NCBI GenBank assembly: GCA_947367255.1
Contig: CANBCZ010000017.1
Coordinates: 1-40,983 of the forward strand
Origin: an uncultured Alistipes sp.
Lineage (GTDB): Bacteria; Bacteroidota; Bacteroidia; Bacteroidales; Rikenellaceae
DNA: 40,983 nucleotides
Reading direction: 5' to 3'
Shown here: positions 31,519-40,684 of the stretch, piece by piece
Numbering within the stretch: the stretch's first letter is position 1
Layout of the letters: every line of letters starts with the position of its first letter
Made by a program: the position numbers and the translations under genes
Notes under the pieces: model-generated
Told to the model about the DNA's origin: nothing
The model's database searches: none
Seen by the model: only the letters and a program-made list of their open reading frames with translations

Positions 31519-32633
31519 AGGCTCTCTACTGCTCTGCGGAGCGCATCGATAAATCCGTGACCATAGCGGCTGTCGGGCTCCATATAGTTTCCCTCGCCCC
31601 ACTCGTTCCACGACTTGAGTATGACGAGACGGTTATTTTTGTTTTTTACGGCACCGAGTACCTGCTTTGCGTGGCGGTAGAAGTTCTCGGGGGTGGCATT
31701 TACCCACGCCGTGCCGTATATGCCGCTTCTCGGGGTGTGGTCCCACTGCGGTACCAACTGCGGGATGACACTCTCGGAGTACTCCTCGGCTGTCGTAAGT
31801 CGCGGATATAGCTCTCTATAGTCGATAACCTCGGGCTTGCGTCTTAATACCCTCTGCAGCGAGCGCAGACGAGATATTGCAGGGAAGAGCTGCTTGAGTC
31901 GGGTGATTGTTGTGCGGTGACGCTCAATGCTCCTCTCGAGCCTTGTGTGGCGGGTTATGCGGTTTATGACCACGGCAGAGTATCCCGCTGCGAGGTAGTG
32001 CTCCTTGCTGTCGAACTCTCTGATGTTTGCAACGAGATATATGCCATCAAACCCCTCCTGCTTGGCACGACTCTCGAAGTGCTCTATATATGATTGTGGC
32101 AGTGTACGCGGATCGAAGATAAATAGAAACGGGCGGTTGTCAATCTTCAGATAGCGTTTATCCTTAAATGCGCGTAGCAGGTAGTCGAAGTGTGCCTCTG
32201 CATCCTCTATGCCCGGGTATCGCTGCTCTATGAGCAGTCGGTCCTCTGCTCTCTTGTTCCAAGTCTTTGCATACCATGAGTGGTTCGCCCACCCAAGGCA
32301 GAAGGGAAAGTCGGGCTTGCCGCTCTCCAACACCTCCTCAAAGACCTCTGATAACAACCGCTTGCCGTCGCCAAACCAGTAGTGCCAATAGCAGAATGTC
32401 GTCACTCCCGCCTTGCGAGCAAGTTCCACCTGCTGCTCCCTTATCTGTGGCAGACGCAGGTCGTAGAAGCTCAAATCGGCAGGTATTCGTGGCTGTTCGT
32501 GACCCTTGAAGAGTGGCTTTGCACTCGCCACATTTGTCCACTCGGTAAACCCTGCACCCCACCAACGGTTGTTCTCCTCAAAGGGGTAGAACTGCGGCAG
32601 GTAGAGGGCGATAATTTCAGGTTGGTTATGCAT
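31515..32633 (-). CDS. WbsX-like (GH99-like) glycosyltransferase
   Basis: A 372-residue protein. IALYLPQFYPFEENNRWWGAGFTEWTNV is the WbsX/GH99-like N-terminal signature. Then FCYWHYWFGDGKRLL, WANHSWYAKTW and NEWGEGNYMEPD carry the conserved aromatic and acidic residues. The family occurs in O-antigen and capsule clusters. Here it stands with only one other glycosyltransferase and no wzx/wzy, so it is not a full surface-polysaccharide locus. Confidence 0.85.
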   Translation of the reverse strand: MHNQPEIIALYLPQFYPFEENNRWWGAGFTEWTNVASAKPLFKGHEQPRIPADLSFYDLRLPQIREQQVELARKAGVTTFCYWHYWFGDGKRLLSEVFEEVLESGKPDFPFCLGWANHSWYAKTWNKRAEDRLLIEQRYPGIEDAEAHFDYLLRAFKDKRYLKIDNRPFLFIFDPRTLPQSYIEHFESRAKQEGFDGIYLVANIREFDSKEHYLAAGYSAVVINRITRHTRLERSIERHRTTITRLKQLFPAISRLRSLQRVLRRKPEVIDYRELYPRLTTAEEYSESVIPQLVPQWDHTPRSGIYGTAWVNATPENFYRHAKQVLGAVKNKNNRLVILKSWNEWGEGNYMEPDSRYGHGFIDALRRAVESL

Positions 32634-32688
32634 ATCGGTAAATTTTGTCGAAAGATATCCAATAGCGTACCATTTTGCGAAAAATTTA

Positions 32689-32696
32689 TAACTTTG
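32689..32696 (+). promoter_or_regulatory. -7 box for the Sel1-YgjP gene
   Basis: TAACTTTG matches TAnnTTTG and lies 23 bases before the start. No properly spaced -33 was found. Confidence 0.45.
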
Positions 32697-32719
32697 GCAT
32701 AAATTAGACTGGATAGCGT

Positions 32720-33739
32720 ATGTACTACAACTTCGGTGATGGTTATTATAGTCAAGAACTCAAGAAGCGTCAATTTGAAGAGGGTAAGCAGCTCTTCGAT
32801 AGAGCAGAGTATGCCGCGGCGGTAGCTCTGTTTCGTCGTGCTGCGACCGACTGCTATCAGAGTGCCGAGTGCTACCTCGGTTACTGCCATAGCCACGGAC
32901 TGGGTGTAGAGCGTAATCTGTTTGAGGCACTACGCTGGTATCGTTTTCAGGATCGTTATGTCTCTTGGGTTGGCCGTGATGTAGCGGCTATAAGGGCGGA
33001 AATTGAGGCGAGTGGGGCAGCCGATAGTAGGGAGCCTGTAATCTTTACAGATGACAAGTTAGGTGAGATACGGGTGATATTTTCTGCCAATATCAACTAT
33101 CCTCAGGTGCGATTTAATGCTGGGTATATTGGTGTTACGCTGCACACCTCCCAACCTTATGATGCTGCCGTTGCGGCTATCTGTAAGGCGCTTGTAAATG
33201 CCGATTGGCGTAGGCAAAAGTACGATTATGGGCGCATAGACGAAAATTTTCAGATAGACTATCCACTCTTTAGCCTGCTCGTGGAGCGTGGTAAGAGTGA
33301 TAGATATAGTTATCGTTGTGAGGGGGATAGATATACGATTATAACACCGCAGAGTGTCGATTTTGACTTGGCTGTAACCCGCGAGTATATAATTGCCTAC
33401 GGGGTAAAATTGTTGAAAAAGGCGGCAGAGGAGTATCTGCCACGTCGTATAGCCCAGATTGCCAAACAGACAGGACTCTACTACTCGCGCTGCAAGGTTG
33501 TAAATTCTACTAAATACAACGGAATGTACTTCTGCAACTCGGGCGTGGTCTATCTTGACTACAATCTGATGAAGTGTAGTGCAGAGTTTATCGATACCGT
33601 TATTCTCCACGAACTTGTCCACTCTATCTGCAAGAATCACGATAAGCGCTTCTACGAGACTATGAGCCGTTATGGCACAGAGAGAGCCGTTGCAGTCGAC
33701 AAAGAGAATATCGGCTACAACGGCAATAGGGAGTTATAG
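32720..33739 (+). CDS. Sel1-repeat/YgjP-type metallopeptidase fusion
   Basis: A 339-residue protein. Residues ~10-75 hold a Sel1/TPR-like repeat (EGKQLFDRAEYAAAVALFRRAA, YLGYCHSHGLGVERNLFEALRWY). The C-terminal ~190 residues resemble YgjP/DUF45 zinc peptidases: HELVH (His297, Glu298, His301) followed by CKNHDKRFYETM, which gives the third ligand. DUF45 proteins are usually single-domain and ~240 residues. The Sel1 part suggests protein-protein targeting. No signal peptide is present, so it is cytoplasmic. It is monocistronic and convergent with the membrane protein gene. Confidence 0.75.
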   Translation: MYYNFGDGYYSQELKKRQFEEGKQLFDRAEYAAAVALFRRAATDCYQSAECYLGYCHSHGLGVERNLFEALRWYRFQDRYVSWVGRDVAAIRAEIEASGAADSREPVIFTDDKLGEIRVIFSANINYPQVRFNAGYIGVTLHTSQPYDAAVAAICKALVNADWRRQKYDYGRIDENFQIDYPLFSLLVERGKSDRYSYRCEGDRYTIITPQSVDFDLAVTREYIIAYGVKLLKKAAEEYLPRRIAQIAKQTGLYYSRCKVVNSTKYNGMYFCNSGVVYLDYNLMKCSAEFIDTVILHELVHSICKNHDKRFYETMSRYGTERAVAVDKENIGYNGNREL

Positions 33740-33746
33740 TAAATTA

Positions 33747-35039
33747 CTATCGAACTAAGATATACTCAACCTCAGCCTTCTGGTCGAAATCCTCGGCAGT
33801 AAGGTCGATGGTTGGATTGAATTCGGAGAGAAGACTAACCTTGACCTTCGCCTTCTCTACAAGAGCCTCGGCAGCCTTGCTTGGACTTATAATCTGGTAG
33901 TCGTTTGCAGTAACCTTGATAGTATAGCCGCCATTTTGGTAGATAGCCTTTGCTGTAACACCCTCTGAATATAGTGCTGCGCGCAGGTTCATAGTCGGAT
34001 TTATGCCATTTGGCAAAAAGATGCGAGGAGAGTAGACGGTATACTGCTCAACAAATTGCTGCGTGAGGTTGTAGTTGATTGTGGCAAATTTCTCATCGCC
34101 CTTCCAAAGTGTATAGCAGTAGCGCTCATCGCCATCCTCATTCTCCTCAAGCTTTGCGGTGGTAGTAACCTTGCTGTAGAAGTCGGAATACTCCGAATGT
34201 AGATCTGCAAAACTCTCGCCAAGGAAAATGTTCGCAATTTTGTTATTCTTGATAACAAATGGATCATCACTCTGACTATCAACCTCCAGAATGTCGTTCG
34301 GCACCTGATAGCCCTGTGTCTGAGTCTGCTCGCTCTCGCGGTGGAAGGTTATGCCAAATCCGTCGCAGACAATTGTTGCTGCAAAGAATACTGCAACAAG
34401 TGCAAATGCTGCCGACTTGATCTCCATAGAGTATGCGCGTGCAAAGTCCACCACAACATCAGTAACCTTGTAGATCTTCTTCATAAAGTCGCTGATGTTC
34501 GCATTGTCGTCTACATCATCGGGTGTGTCATCTACAATCGGCTGTATAGGTGCTCGGTAGACCTTGAGGTAGTACCAAATAGCACCCGCAACCATCGCCA
34601 CAACCATAAGGTATGGGATAAGGAAGCTTACTATGCCCAGAATTACGCGACAGATGTAGTAGCTGCCAATTGAGCCCAGACAGTATCCGGCAACAGGGAA
34701 GAGGAGCAACATCATCAGCTGGAATACAAAGCCCTGAAAGTGGTCTTTGTTTACAACCTTGCCCTTGCTGTCGTATGTCACCTCGACTACATCCTCCTCA
34801 ATAAACTGCTTTATGCCCTGCTTGAGTCCGAGCCAACCCATATATATACCGCAGGCACCGAAGAGAAGGTTGAGCCAACCGCCATAATCCAAATAGTTCT
34901 TTGGCAGCGGATTCTCAAAGAACACTGTGCCCGCGAAAAATGCAACGAGAGATGCTGCAATAGAGAGTGCAATGGTAGCAAGCGTTGCAATGGCAACATT
35001 GCGCTTTGCCGATTCTGAAAGTGGTGTAAAGTCCCTCAT
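33747..35039 (-). CDS. Multi-pass membrane protein with soluble C-terminal domain, unknown
   Basis: A 430-residue protein. About five hydrophobic segments lie in the first 235 residues (for example ATLATIALSIAASLVAFFAG, FQLMMLLLFPVAGYCLG, YLMVVAMVAGAIWYYLKVY, AAFALVAVFFAATIVC). An acidic cytoplasmic-type loop (DDTPDDVDDNANI) lies between them. Residues ~240-430 form a polar, strand-rich domain. No family was recognised. It lies 17 bases after hydF and may be co-transcribed with the hydrogenase operon, but nothing in it suggests a redox role. Confidence 0.65.
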   Translation of the reverse strand: MRDFTPLSESAKRNVAIATLATIALSIAASLVAFFAGTVFFENPLPKNYLDYGGWLNLLFGACGIYMGWLGLKQGIKQFIEEDVVEVTYDSKGKVVNKDHFQGFVFQLMMLLLFPVAGYCLGSIGSYYICRVILGIVSFLIPYLMVVAMVAGAIWYYLKVYRAPIQPIVDDTPDDVDDNANISDFMKKIYKVTDVVVDFARAYSMEIKSAAFALVAVFFAATIVCDGFGITFHRESEQTQTQGYQVPNDILEVDSQSDDPFVIKNNKIANIFLGESFADLHSEYSDFYSKVTTTAKLEENEDGDERYCYTLWKGDEKFATINYNLTQQFVEQYTVYSPRIFLPNGINPTMNLRAALYSEGVTAKAIYQNGGYTIKVTANDYQIISPSKAAEALVEKAKVKVSLLSEFNPTIDLTAEDFDQKAEVEYILVR

Positions 35040-35056
35040 ATCATATCTGTTTTAGG

Positions 35057-36166
35057 TTATTCTATGCCAAGCAGGGCAGAAATTGCCACGCCGTAATTTG
35101 TCATCGGTACCCCCTGCTGTTTCGCCTGCACTATGCGACTGAGAACATAACGGCGGTTGAACATACAGGCTCCGCAGTGGATTATAATGTCGTATGGGGT
35201 CAAATCCTCCGGGAAGTCATTGCCTCCCACGGTGTCAATAGTAATGCCCTCACCCAACTTCTTGCGCAGCAGACGCGGCAGCTTTACACGACCGATATCC
35301 TCACTCTGCGGGATGTGGCTGCACGCCTCGGCAATCAGTATTCGTGCCGTAGCAGGGAGTGCGAGCAGAACCTTAGCACCCTCGCGGAACAGCTCAATAT
35401 CGCCCTTGTAGCGGGCAAAAAGTATCGAGAATGATGTTAGCGTAACACCCTGAGGTACAAGAGGTTTCACTGCTGCAAAAGCCGACGAGTCGGTAATTAT
35501 CGCCTTTGGTGGTTTGCAGAGTGCATCAAGTGCTGACGCCATACCTTGCGGCTGACAGCAGACGGGCGTACAACCTCTGTCAAGCAACTCGCGGATGACC
35601 TCCACCTGCGGCTTTATCAGTCGCCCCTTTGGTGCAGAGCTGTCCTGCGGCATAACGAGCAGCACGCAGTCGCCTGCACTGCAAATACCATCGGTAATCA
35701 GACGCTCCTCGGTAGAGACGGCTGCGGCAATAGCTCTTAAAAGGTTGTCGATACCCTCGCCAGTTGTTGCACTGACGGCAATGGCGCTGCTCTCGGTTGC
35801 AGGGGATATATCCGCCTTTGAAGATACGCGGATAACGGGAATCTCGAGTGCCGAGAGCCTCTGCATAAATGGCTCCTCTACGGGTAGCAGCACAATAGCC
35901 ACATCTGCCTTCGCAAGAACCTTGTGGCTCTGTGCAGTGCGGAGTGCACCCAGCTCGGAGTTGTCGTCGAGTCCCGGAGTGTCTATAAGTACGGCAGCAC
36001 CCACCTCGGGCAGCTCGATACTCTTCTGCACAATATCTGTGGTCGTTCCCGCAACATCAGAGACGACTGCTACTGCCTGCTGAGCAAGCGCATTGAGCAG
36101 CGACGACTTGCCGCTGTTGCAGTTGCCGAAGATGGCGATATGTACTCTATCGGAAGTTGCTACCAT
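35057..36166 (-). CDS. hydF: [FeFe]-hydrogenase maturation GTPase HydF
   Basis: A 369-residue protein. The N-terminal GTPase domain has P-loop GNCNSGKSS (~14-22), GTTTD, and DTPGLDD. The C-terminal cluster-binding domain keeps the HydF cysteines: ACSH then IIHCGACMF. HydF is the scaffold on which the diiron subcluster is built before delivery to HydA. It starts 10 bases after hydG. Confidence 0.95.
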   Translation of the reverse strand: MVATSDRVHIAIFGNCNSGKSSLLNALAQQAVAVVSDVAGTTTDIVQKSIELPEVGAAVLIDTPGLDDNSELGALRTAQSHKVLAKADVAIVLLPVEEPFMQRLSALEIPVIRVSSKADISPATESSAIAVSATTGEGIDNLLRAIAAAVSTEERLITDGICSAGDCVLLVMPQDSSAPKGRLIKPQVEVIRELLDRGCTPVCCQPQGMASALDALCKPPKAIITDSSAFAAVKPLVPQGVTLTSFSILFARYKGDIELFREGAKVLLALPATARILIAEACSHIPQSEDIGRVKLPRLLRKKLGEGITIDTVGGNDFPEDLTPYDIIIHCGACMFNRRYVLSRIVQAKQQGVPMTNYGVAISALLGIE

Positions 36167-36176
36167 AATAGTTCTG

Positions 36177-37598
36177 TTAAAATCTGAAATCGCGTTCGCC
36201 CTTTACTATTCTCTCTATGCGCTCGACGGTTATCTGTCGTGCACGCTCTGACGGAATCTTTGCCACCTCTGCGGCTATAACACCCTTTGCTGCAGCAAGT
36301 GTACTCTCGGATGCGTAGTCGCACAGATACTCCTGCAGGGTCATCAGTGCATTTGGTCCGCAGCAGTTGCCTATAGCGCCACTCTTTGCAAGAGACATAA
36401 AACGGTCGCCCGTTCTGCCCTCGCGGTAGCAGGCGGTACAGAAGCTCGGGATATAACCCAGCTCCAAGAGCCAACCGACAATCTGGTCGAGGGTTCTGTG
36501 GTCAGAGATGTCAAACTGCTCCGAGCCCTCGCTCTGCTGCTGTTCTGCATAACCTCCGACACTTGTGCGTGAGCCGCCACTGATCTGCGATACACCCACC
36601 TCAAGCACCTGCCTTCTGCACTCGGCACTCTCGCGGGTAGAGATAATCATTCCGGTATATGGCACAGCAAGTCGCAGAATAGCAACTATGCGGCGGAAGA
36701 GCTCGTCAGTAACCGCATTAGGGAACTTTGTAAGGTCTATATCGTCGGCAGGGCGTATTCTCGGAACACTGATAGTGTGCGGACCGACACCAAAGCGAGC
36801 CTCAAGGTGCTCGGCGTGGAGCAGCAGACCGATAAGGTCGTAGCGGTAGTCAGCAAGTCCGAACAGCGCACCGATACCCACATCATCAATGCCACCCTCC
36901 ATAGCACGATCCATAGCCTCGGTGTGGTATGCCCAGTCGCTCTTTGGTCCCGACGGGTGGAGGCGGTTGTAGACCTCGCGGTTGTAGGTCTCCTCAAAGA
37001 GGATGTATGTTCCGATGCCCGCATCGCGCAGACGACGGTAGTTCTCGACAGTAGTGGCTGCAATATTTACATTGACACGGCGAATAGCTCCGTTGCGGTG
37101 GTGGATAGAGTATATTGTATCTATAGAGTCGAGAATGTACTCAATCGGAGCCAACTTCGGGTGCTCTCCTGCCTCAAGGGCAAGGCGCTTGTGTCCCATA
37201 TCCTGCAGGGCGATAACCTCGGCGGCAATCTGCTCCTGCGAGAGCTTACGACGCGCAATAGTGCGGTTTGTGGCGTGGTATGGGCAGTATGTACAGCCGT
37301 TTATGCAGTGGTTGGAGAGGTAGAGCGGTGCAAACATCACTATACGGTTGCCGTAGATGCGCTGCTTGATGTCGCGAGCAATGGCAAAGATACGCTCTGT
37401 GGTATCGCTGTCGCTACACTCCATAAGCACAGCCGCCTCGCGGTGGGTAAGACCCCGACCCTCTGCAGCCTTGGTAAGTATATCGCCAATCAGCGCCATA
37501 TCGTTACGGTGCGCAGCGGCATAGTCGAGTATTGCAACTATCTCGCTGTGCGATATAAACTGCTCGGCAGTAGATGATTGTGGGTTATATATGCTCAT
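36177..37598 (-). CDS. hydG: [FeFe]-hydrogenase maturation radical SAM enzyme HydG
   Basis: A 473-residue tyrosine lyase giving CO and cyanide for the H-cluster. The radical SAM motif CINGCTYC sits in LSNHCINGCTYCPYHATNR. The C-terminal auxiliary-cluster cysteines are visible in FCTACYREGRTGDRFM. The start MSIYNPQ at 37598 overlaps hydE by 14 bases; an upstream frame to 37643 is less likely. Length is standard. Confidence 0.95.
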   Translation of the reverse strand: MSIYNPQSSTAEQFISHSEIVAILDYAAAHRNDMALIGDILTKAAEGRGLTHREAAVLMECSDSDTTERIFAIARDIKQRIYGNRIVMFAPLYLSNHCINGCTYCPYHATNRTIARRKLSQEQIAAEVIALQDMGHKRLALEAGEHPKLAPIEYILDSIDTIYSIHHRNGAIRRVNVNIAATTVENYRRLRDAGIGTYILFEETYNREVYNRLHPSGPKSDWAYHTEAMDRAMEGGIDDVGIGALFGLADYRYDLIGLLLHAEHLEARFGVGPHTISVPRIRPADDIDLTKFPNAVTDELFRRIVAILRLAVPYTGMIISTRESAECRRQVLEVGVSQISGGSRTSVGGYAEQQQSEGSEQFDISDHRTLDQIVGWLLELGYIPSFCTACYREGRTGDRFMSLAKSGAIGNCCGPNALMTLQEYLCDYASESTLAAAKGVIAAEVAKIPSERARQITVERIERIVKGERDFRF

Positions 37599-38625
37599 TG
37601 TAATCTCCTTTGTCGTAGTTAATCGTATATCCAAATTTAGCAAGCTCAGCCTCGAGAGCCTTCAGATTCTCTGCCGCCTCCGTTCCACTTGCAGCCTTGC
37701 CAGTGTAGATGGCATACTTGCCCCTTACATCGGCAGGTGAGAGGTTCGGCATTATAACATTCGCACCGACCTCTATCGCAAGTCTGTGACCCTCTGCCGA
37801 GAGTGTTGCAAGGGCTGTAGTGGCAGGTATCAGTGCATCGGGCAGTAGTAACCTTACTATGGCAATGGTGTTGAGTGTAAGCTCGATATCTCCCGCAGGA
37901 TGCTCTGCAAATGGTGTTGCCGGATGTGGAATAAAAGGTCCTATGCCGACCATCTGCGGACGCAGTGTGGCTATCAGCTCCAAATCTGCGGCAATATCCT
38001 CAACACTCTGCTCCGGCACGCCAATCATCATACCCATACCGGTCTGATAACCCGCCGCCAGCAGACTCTTTATGCAGGCTATGCGGTTGTCGTAGCTCAT
38101 CTTTGCAGGGTGTATAGCCTCATAGAGCTCCCTGTTTGCCGCCTCGTGGCGTAACAGGTAACGGTCAGCACCCGCAGTGCGCAGTGCTCGGTACGACTCA
38201 TCGCTGCGCTCGCCAAGTGAGAGGGTAATTGCTGCATCAGAGAACTCTGCTCGAATGGCAGCCACAAGTGGCACTAACCTCTCGTCACTCCAATAGCTAT
38301 CCTCGCCACCCTGCAGAACAAATGTTCGTATGCCTGCTTTGTAGCCAGCCTGACAGCACTCCAAAATCTGCTCATCGGTCAGTCTGTACCTCTCTGCTGT
38401 GGCGTTTGAGGCTCGCAGACCGCAGTAGTAGCAGTTGTTTTTGCAGTAGCTCGAAATCTCTATCAGCCCGCGTACAAAAATAGAGCGTCCGAACCGCTCT
38501 CGGGCAGTTCGGACGGCAAAATCTCGTAGATGCTGAGCCTCCTCCCCCCGAGAGGCGATAAGCGCTGTTAGCTCCTGCCTTGTCGGCAGCTTACCACTCT
38601 CAAGACTACAGAGAATACTCTTCAT
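37585..38625 (-). CDS. hydE: [FeFe]-hydrogenase maturation radical SAM enzyme HydE
   Basis: A 346-residue protein. Cys61, 65 and 68 (CKNNCYYC) bind the SAM cluster in EISSYCKNNCYYCGLRASN, and TFVLQGGED is the family SAM-binding motif. It helps build the dithiolate bridge of the diiron site. It overlaps the hydA stop as TAATG, so hydA-E-G-F are translationally linked. Confidence 0.95.
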   Translation of the reverse strand: MKSILCSLESGKLPTRQELTALIASRGEEAQHLRDFAVRTARERFGRSIFVRGLIEISSYCKNNCYYCGLRASNATAERYRLTDEQILECCQAGYKAGIRTFVLQGGEDSYWSDERLVPLVAAIRAEFSDAAITLSLGERSDESYRALRTAGADRYLLRHEAANRELYEAIHPAKMSYDNRIACIKSLLAAGYQTGMGMMIGVPEQSVEDIAADLELIATLRPQMVGIGPFIPHPATPFAEHPAGDIELTLNTIAIVRLLLPDALIPATTALATLSAEGHRLAIEVGANVIMPNLSPADVRGKYAIYTGKAASGTEAAENLKALEAELAKFGYTINYDKGDYNEHI

Positions 38626-40064
38626 TATCTCTTAGCAAGCTCTGCTGCAAATATCTTTTTACCGGTGTCAAGGGCTGTGTGTGCGCTCGGACCGGAGATA
38701 CAACCACCCTCGCAGACCATAACCTCGATAAACTGTGCCGGCGACTTACTTGTCTTGGCGTAAGCCTTGAGCAGTGCCACATTCTTCTTGGTCATATTGG
38801 CAATCTGGAGTGTCGAGTAGTTGAACTTCTCGCCCAGATGCTCCTTAACCGCTGCAGTAACGCCACCACCCTGTGCAAAGCCGTGTGCAGCACGAATAGC
38901 GCTCTGCTCGACGGTGTAGTTCTGCTGCTGTGCAATATCGATCTTCATACCGAGGAAGATAGAGTGCAGCTCCTCGAATGTGAGTACATAGTCCACCAGA
39001 TCGTCACGACGAGCCTCCTTGCGCTTTGCAATACAAGGACCGACAAATACCAACTTGGCATTAGGATACTTCTCCTTGGCAATCTGTGCGGTGTAGTACA
39101 TCGGAGAACGGGTAGATGAGATATACTTCTTCAGATATGGAACGTGCTTCTCTGCCATCTCTACATAGGAAGGACAGCAAGAGGTGGTCATAAACGGCTG
39201 ACCCTCCTCAATCTTCTCGGCAAGCTCGGCAGCCTCCTTCTCGGTGGTAATCATAGCACCCTGTGCAACCTCGACAATCTCAGAGAAACCCACAGCCTTG
39301 ATAGCGCCATATACCTGCTCTGTCGGAGCGTCATACTGCGCAAGGAATGCAGGGGCAACAAGAGCCACAACCTGCTCACCGCGGCGGATAGACTGCAGAA
39401 TGTCGAATACCTGCGAAATCTCGAAGATAGCACCGAATGGGCAGCTGTTAAGGCACTTACCGCAGTAGATGCACTTGCTCTCGTCGATATGCTCAACGCC
39501 GTTGTCGTCCTTGGTAATAGCACCTACAGGGCACGCCTCCTCGCAAGGTACAGGAATGTGAACAATAGCGTGGTAAGGACAGTTGTCGTAACACTTACCG
39601 CAGCTGATACACATAGACTTGTGAATTCGTCCCTGACTTGTCTCAGGATCGAACTCGATAGCACCCTTCGGACAGCTTGCAGCACACGAACGAGCCACAC
39701 AACCACGACAGAGGTTTGTGATATGGTAGTTTGTCTTTACGCAAGATGAGCACGCCTCATCTACTACGCACATAATGTTCTCCTTGATATTTTTGCGCTC
39801 GAGAGCAGTCGCTGCATAGGCTGAGAGCGGTGTGAGCTCGTCGGTTTCGTCGCTCATATCAAAACCGAGCAACGGCAGGGTCTTGTACTTGTTTACAGCA
39901 CGCTCCTTGTGGATGCAGCAACGACCCACAGGTGCAGCCTTACGCGGACTGAGCTCAAGCGGCAGACGGTCAATCTTCTCTACCAACTCGCCGGCGTTCC
40001 ACATCTCGATTAGTCGGGTCAGAAGTGTCTGACGCACAATCATCACGTTGTTCCTAATAGCCAT
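38625..40064 (-). CDS. hydA: [FeFe]-hydrogenase, group B-like, with ferredoxin domains
   Basis: A 479-residue monomeric hydrogenase catalysing proton reduction or H2 oxidation. The N-terminal part has several cysteine motifs for [4Fe-4S] clusters (CRGCVARSCAASCPKGA; CISCGKCYDNCP; CIYCGKCLNSCPFGA). The H-domain has L1 TSCCPSY, L2 GPCIAKRKEA and L3 EVMVCEGGCISGP. The TSCCP(S/A)Y and GGC..GP forms point to group B, common in gut Bacteroidota. No NADH-binding partner is nearby, so ferredoxin is the likely electron carrier. It is first in the operon. Confidence 0.95.
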   Translation of the reverse strand: MAIRNNVMIVRQTLLTRLIEMWNAGELVEKIDRLPLELSPRKAAPVGRCCIHKERAVNKYKTLPLLGFDMSDETDELTPLSAYAATALERKNIKENIMCVVDEACSSCVKTNYHITNLCRGCVARSCAASCPKGAIEFDPETSQGRIHKSMCISCGKCYDNCPYHAIVHIPVPCEEACPVGAITKDDNGVEHIDESKCIYCGKCLNSCPFGAIFEISQVFDILQSIRRGEQVVALVAPAFLAQYDAPTEQVYGAIKAVGFSEIVEVAQGAMITTEKEAAELAEKIEEGQPFMTTSCCPSYVEMAEKHVPYLKKYISSTRSPMYYTAQIAKEKYPNAKLVFVGPCIAKRKEARRDDLVDYVLTFEELHSIFLGMKIDIAQQQNYTVEQSAIRAAHGFAQGGGVTAAVKEHLGEKFNYSTLQIANMTKKNVALLKAYAKTSKSPAQFIEVMVCEGGCISGPSAHTALDTGKKIFAAELAKR

Positions 40065-40088
40065 AATATCATTTCTTCATTAACGGAG

Positions 40089-40117
40089 CAAAGATAGTTA
40101 TTTTTCGCTAAAATCAA
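40089..40117 (-). promoter_or_regulatory. Promoter of the hydrogenase operon
   Basis: The minus strand has TATCTTTG (40089-40096) and TTG (40115-40117), spaced by 18 bases; hydA starts 24 bases downstream. Confidence 0.55.
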
Positions 40118-40193
40118 TAACAAACTGCGCCTAATATGAGGTGTTTTGGTGTTTTTTATCTGGTCTATTCTGGATGCTGCAGAGTGGGGACGG

Positions 40194-40224
40194 TTTTGTT
40201 TTTATGAAAAAATATCTATATTTG
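40194..40224 (+). promoter_or_regulatory. Promoter of the DUF2147 gene
   Basis: TTTTG (40194-40198) and TATATTTG (40217-40224) are spaced by 18 bases; the start codon is 23 bases downstream. Confidence 0.6.
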
Positions 40225-40247
40225 CACTGTATTAAACTTAAACAATT

Positions 40248-40676
40248 ATGGTGAAGAAGGTAATTTTGGGCGCGATCTTTATGCTCGCCCCGCTTACAGC
40301 ACTCTTTGCACAAGATGTTGTAGGAAAGTGGAAGTTAAGCGACGGTTCTGCAATCGTTGAGGTTTATCAGAACGGCGGAGTTTACAATGGAAAGATTGTT
40401 TGGTTGAAGAATCCGACTCAGGCAGATGGTACTCCGACTGTGGATAAAAATAATCCTAATGAGCAGCTCCGTAGCAGACAACTGATTGGTCTGAATATGC
40501 TCAGCAACCTCAAAGCTGGTGATGGTGAGTACTCAGGCGGCTCTATTTACGATCCGGGAAACGGTAAGACATACAACTGCTCAATGAAGGTCGAGGGCGA
40601 TGTCCTTAAGGTTCGTGGTTCACTCGATAAGCGTGGGTTGTTGGGACGTACTATGGATTGGTTCCGCGTAAAGTAA
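40248..40676 (+). CDS. Secreted DUF2147 protein
   Basis: A 142-residue protein with signal peptide (MVKKVILGAIFMLAPLTALFAQ). The mature part, DVVGKWKLSDGSAIVEVYQNGG, GKIVWLK and DKNNPNEQLRSRQLIGLNMLSNLK, ending GGSIYDPGNGKTYNCSMKVEGDVLKVRG, is a clear DUF2147 (lipocalin-like barrel). Its function is unknown; it is periplasmic or secreted. It has its own promoter and is followed by the structured repeat. Confidence 0.9.
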   Translation: MVKKVILGAIFMLAPLTALFAQDVVGKWKLSDGSAIVEVYQNGGVYNGKIVWLKNPTQADGTPTVDKNNPNEQLRSRQLIGLNMLSNLKAGDGEYSGGSIYDPGNGKTYNCSMKVEGDVLKVRGSLDKRGLLGRTMDWFRVK

Positions 40677-40684
40677 AAGAATCT

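Noticed and set aside
30724..32633. Capsule or O-antigen biosynthesis locus
   Set aside because: Only two glycosyltransferase-type genes are present, without wzx, wzy, sugar-nucleotide genes or a chain-length regulator.
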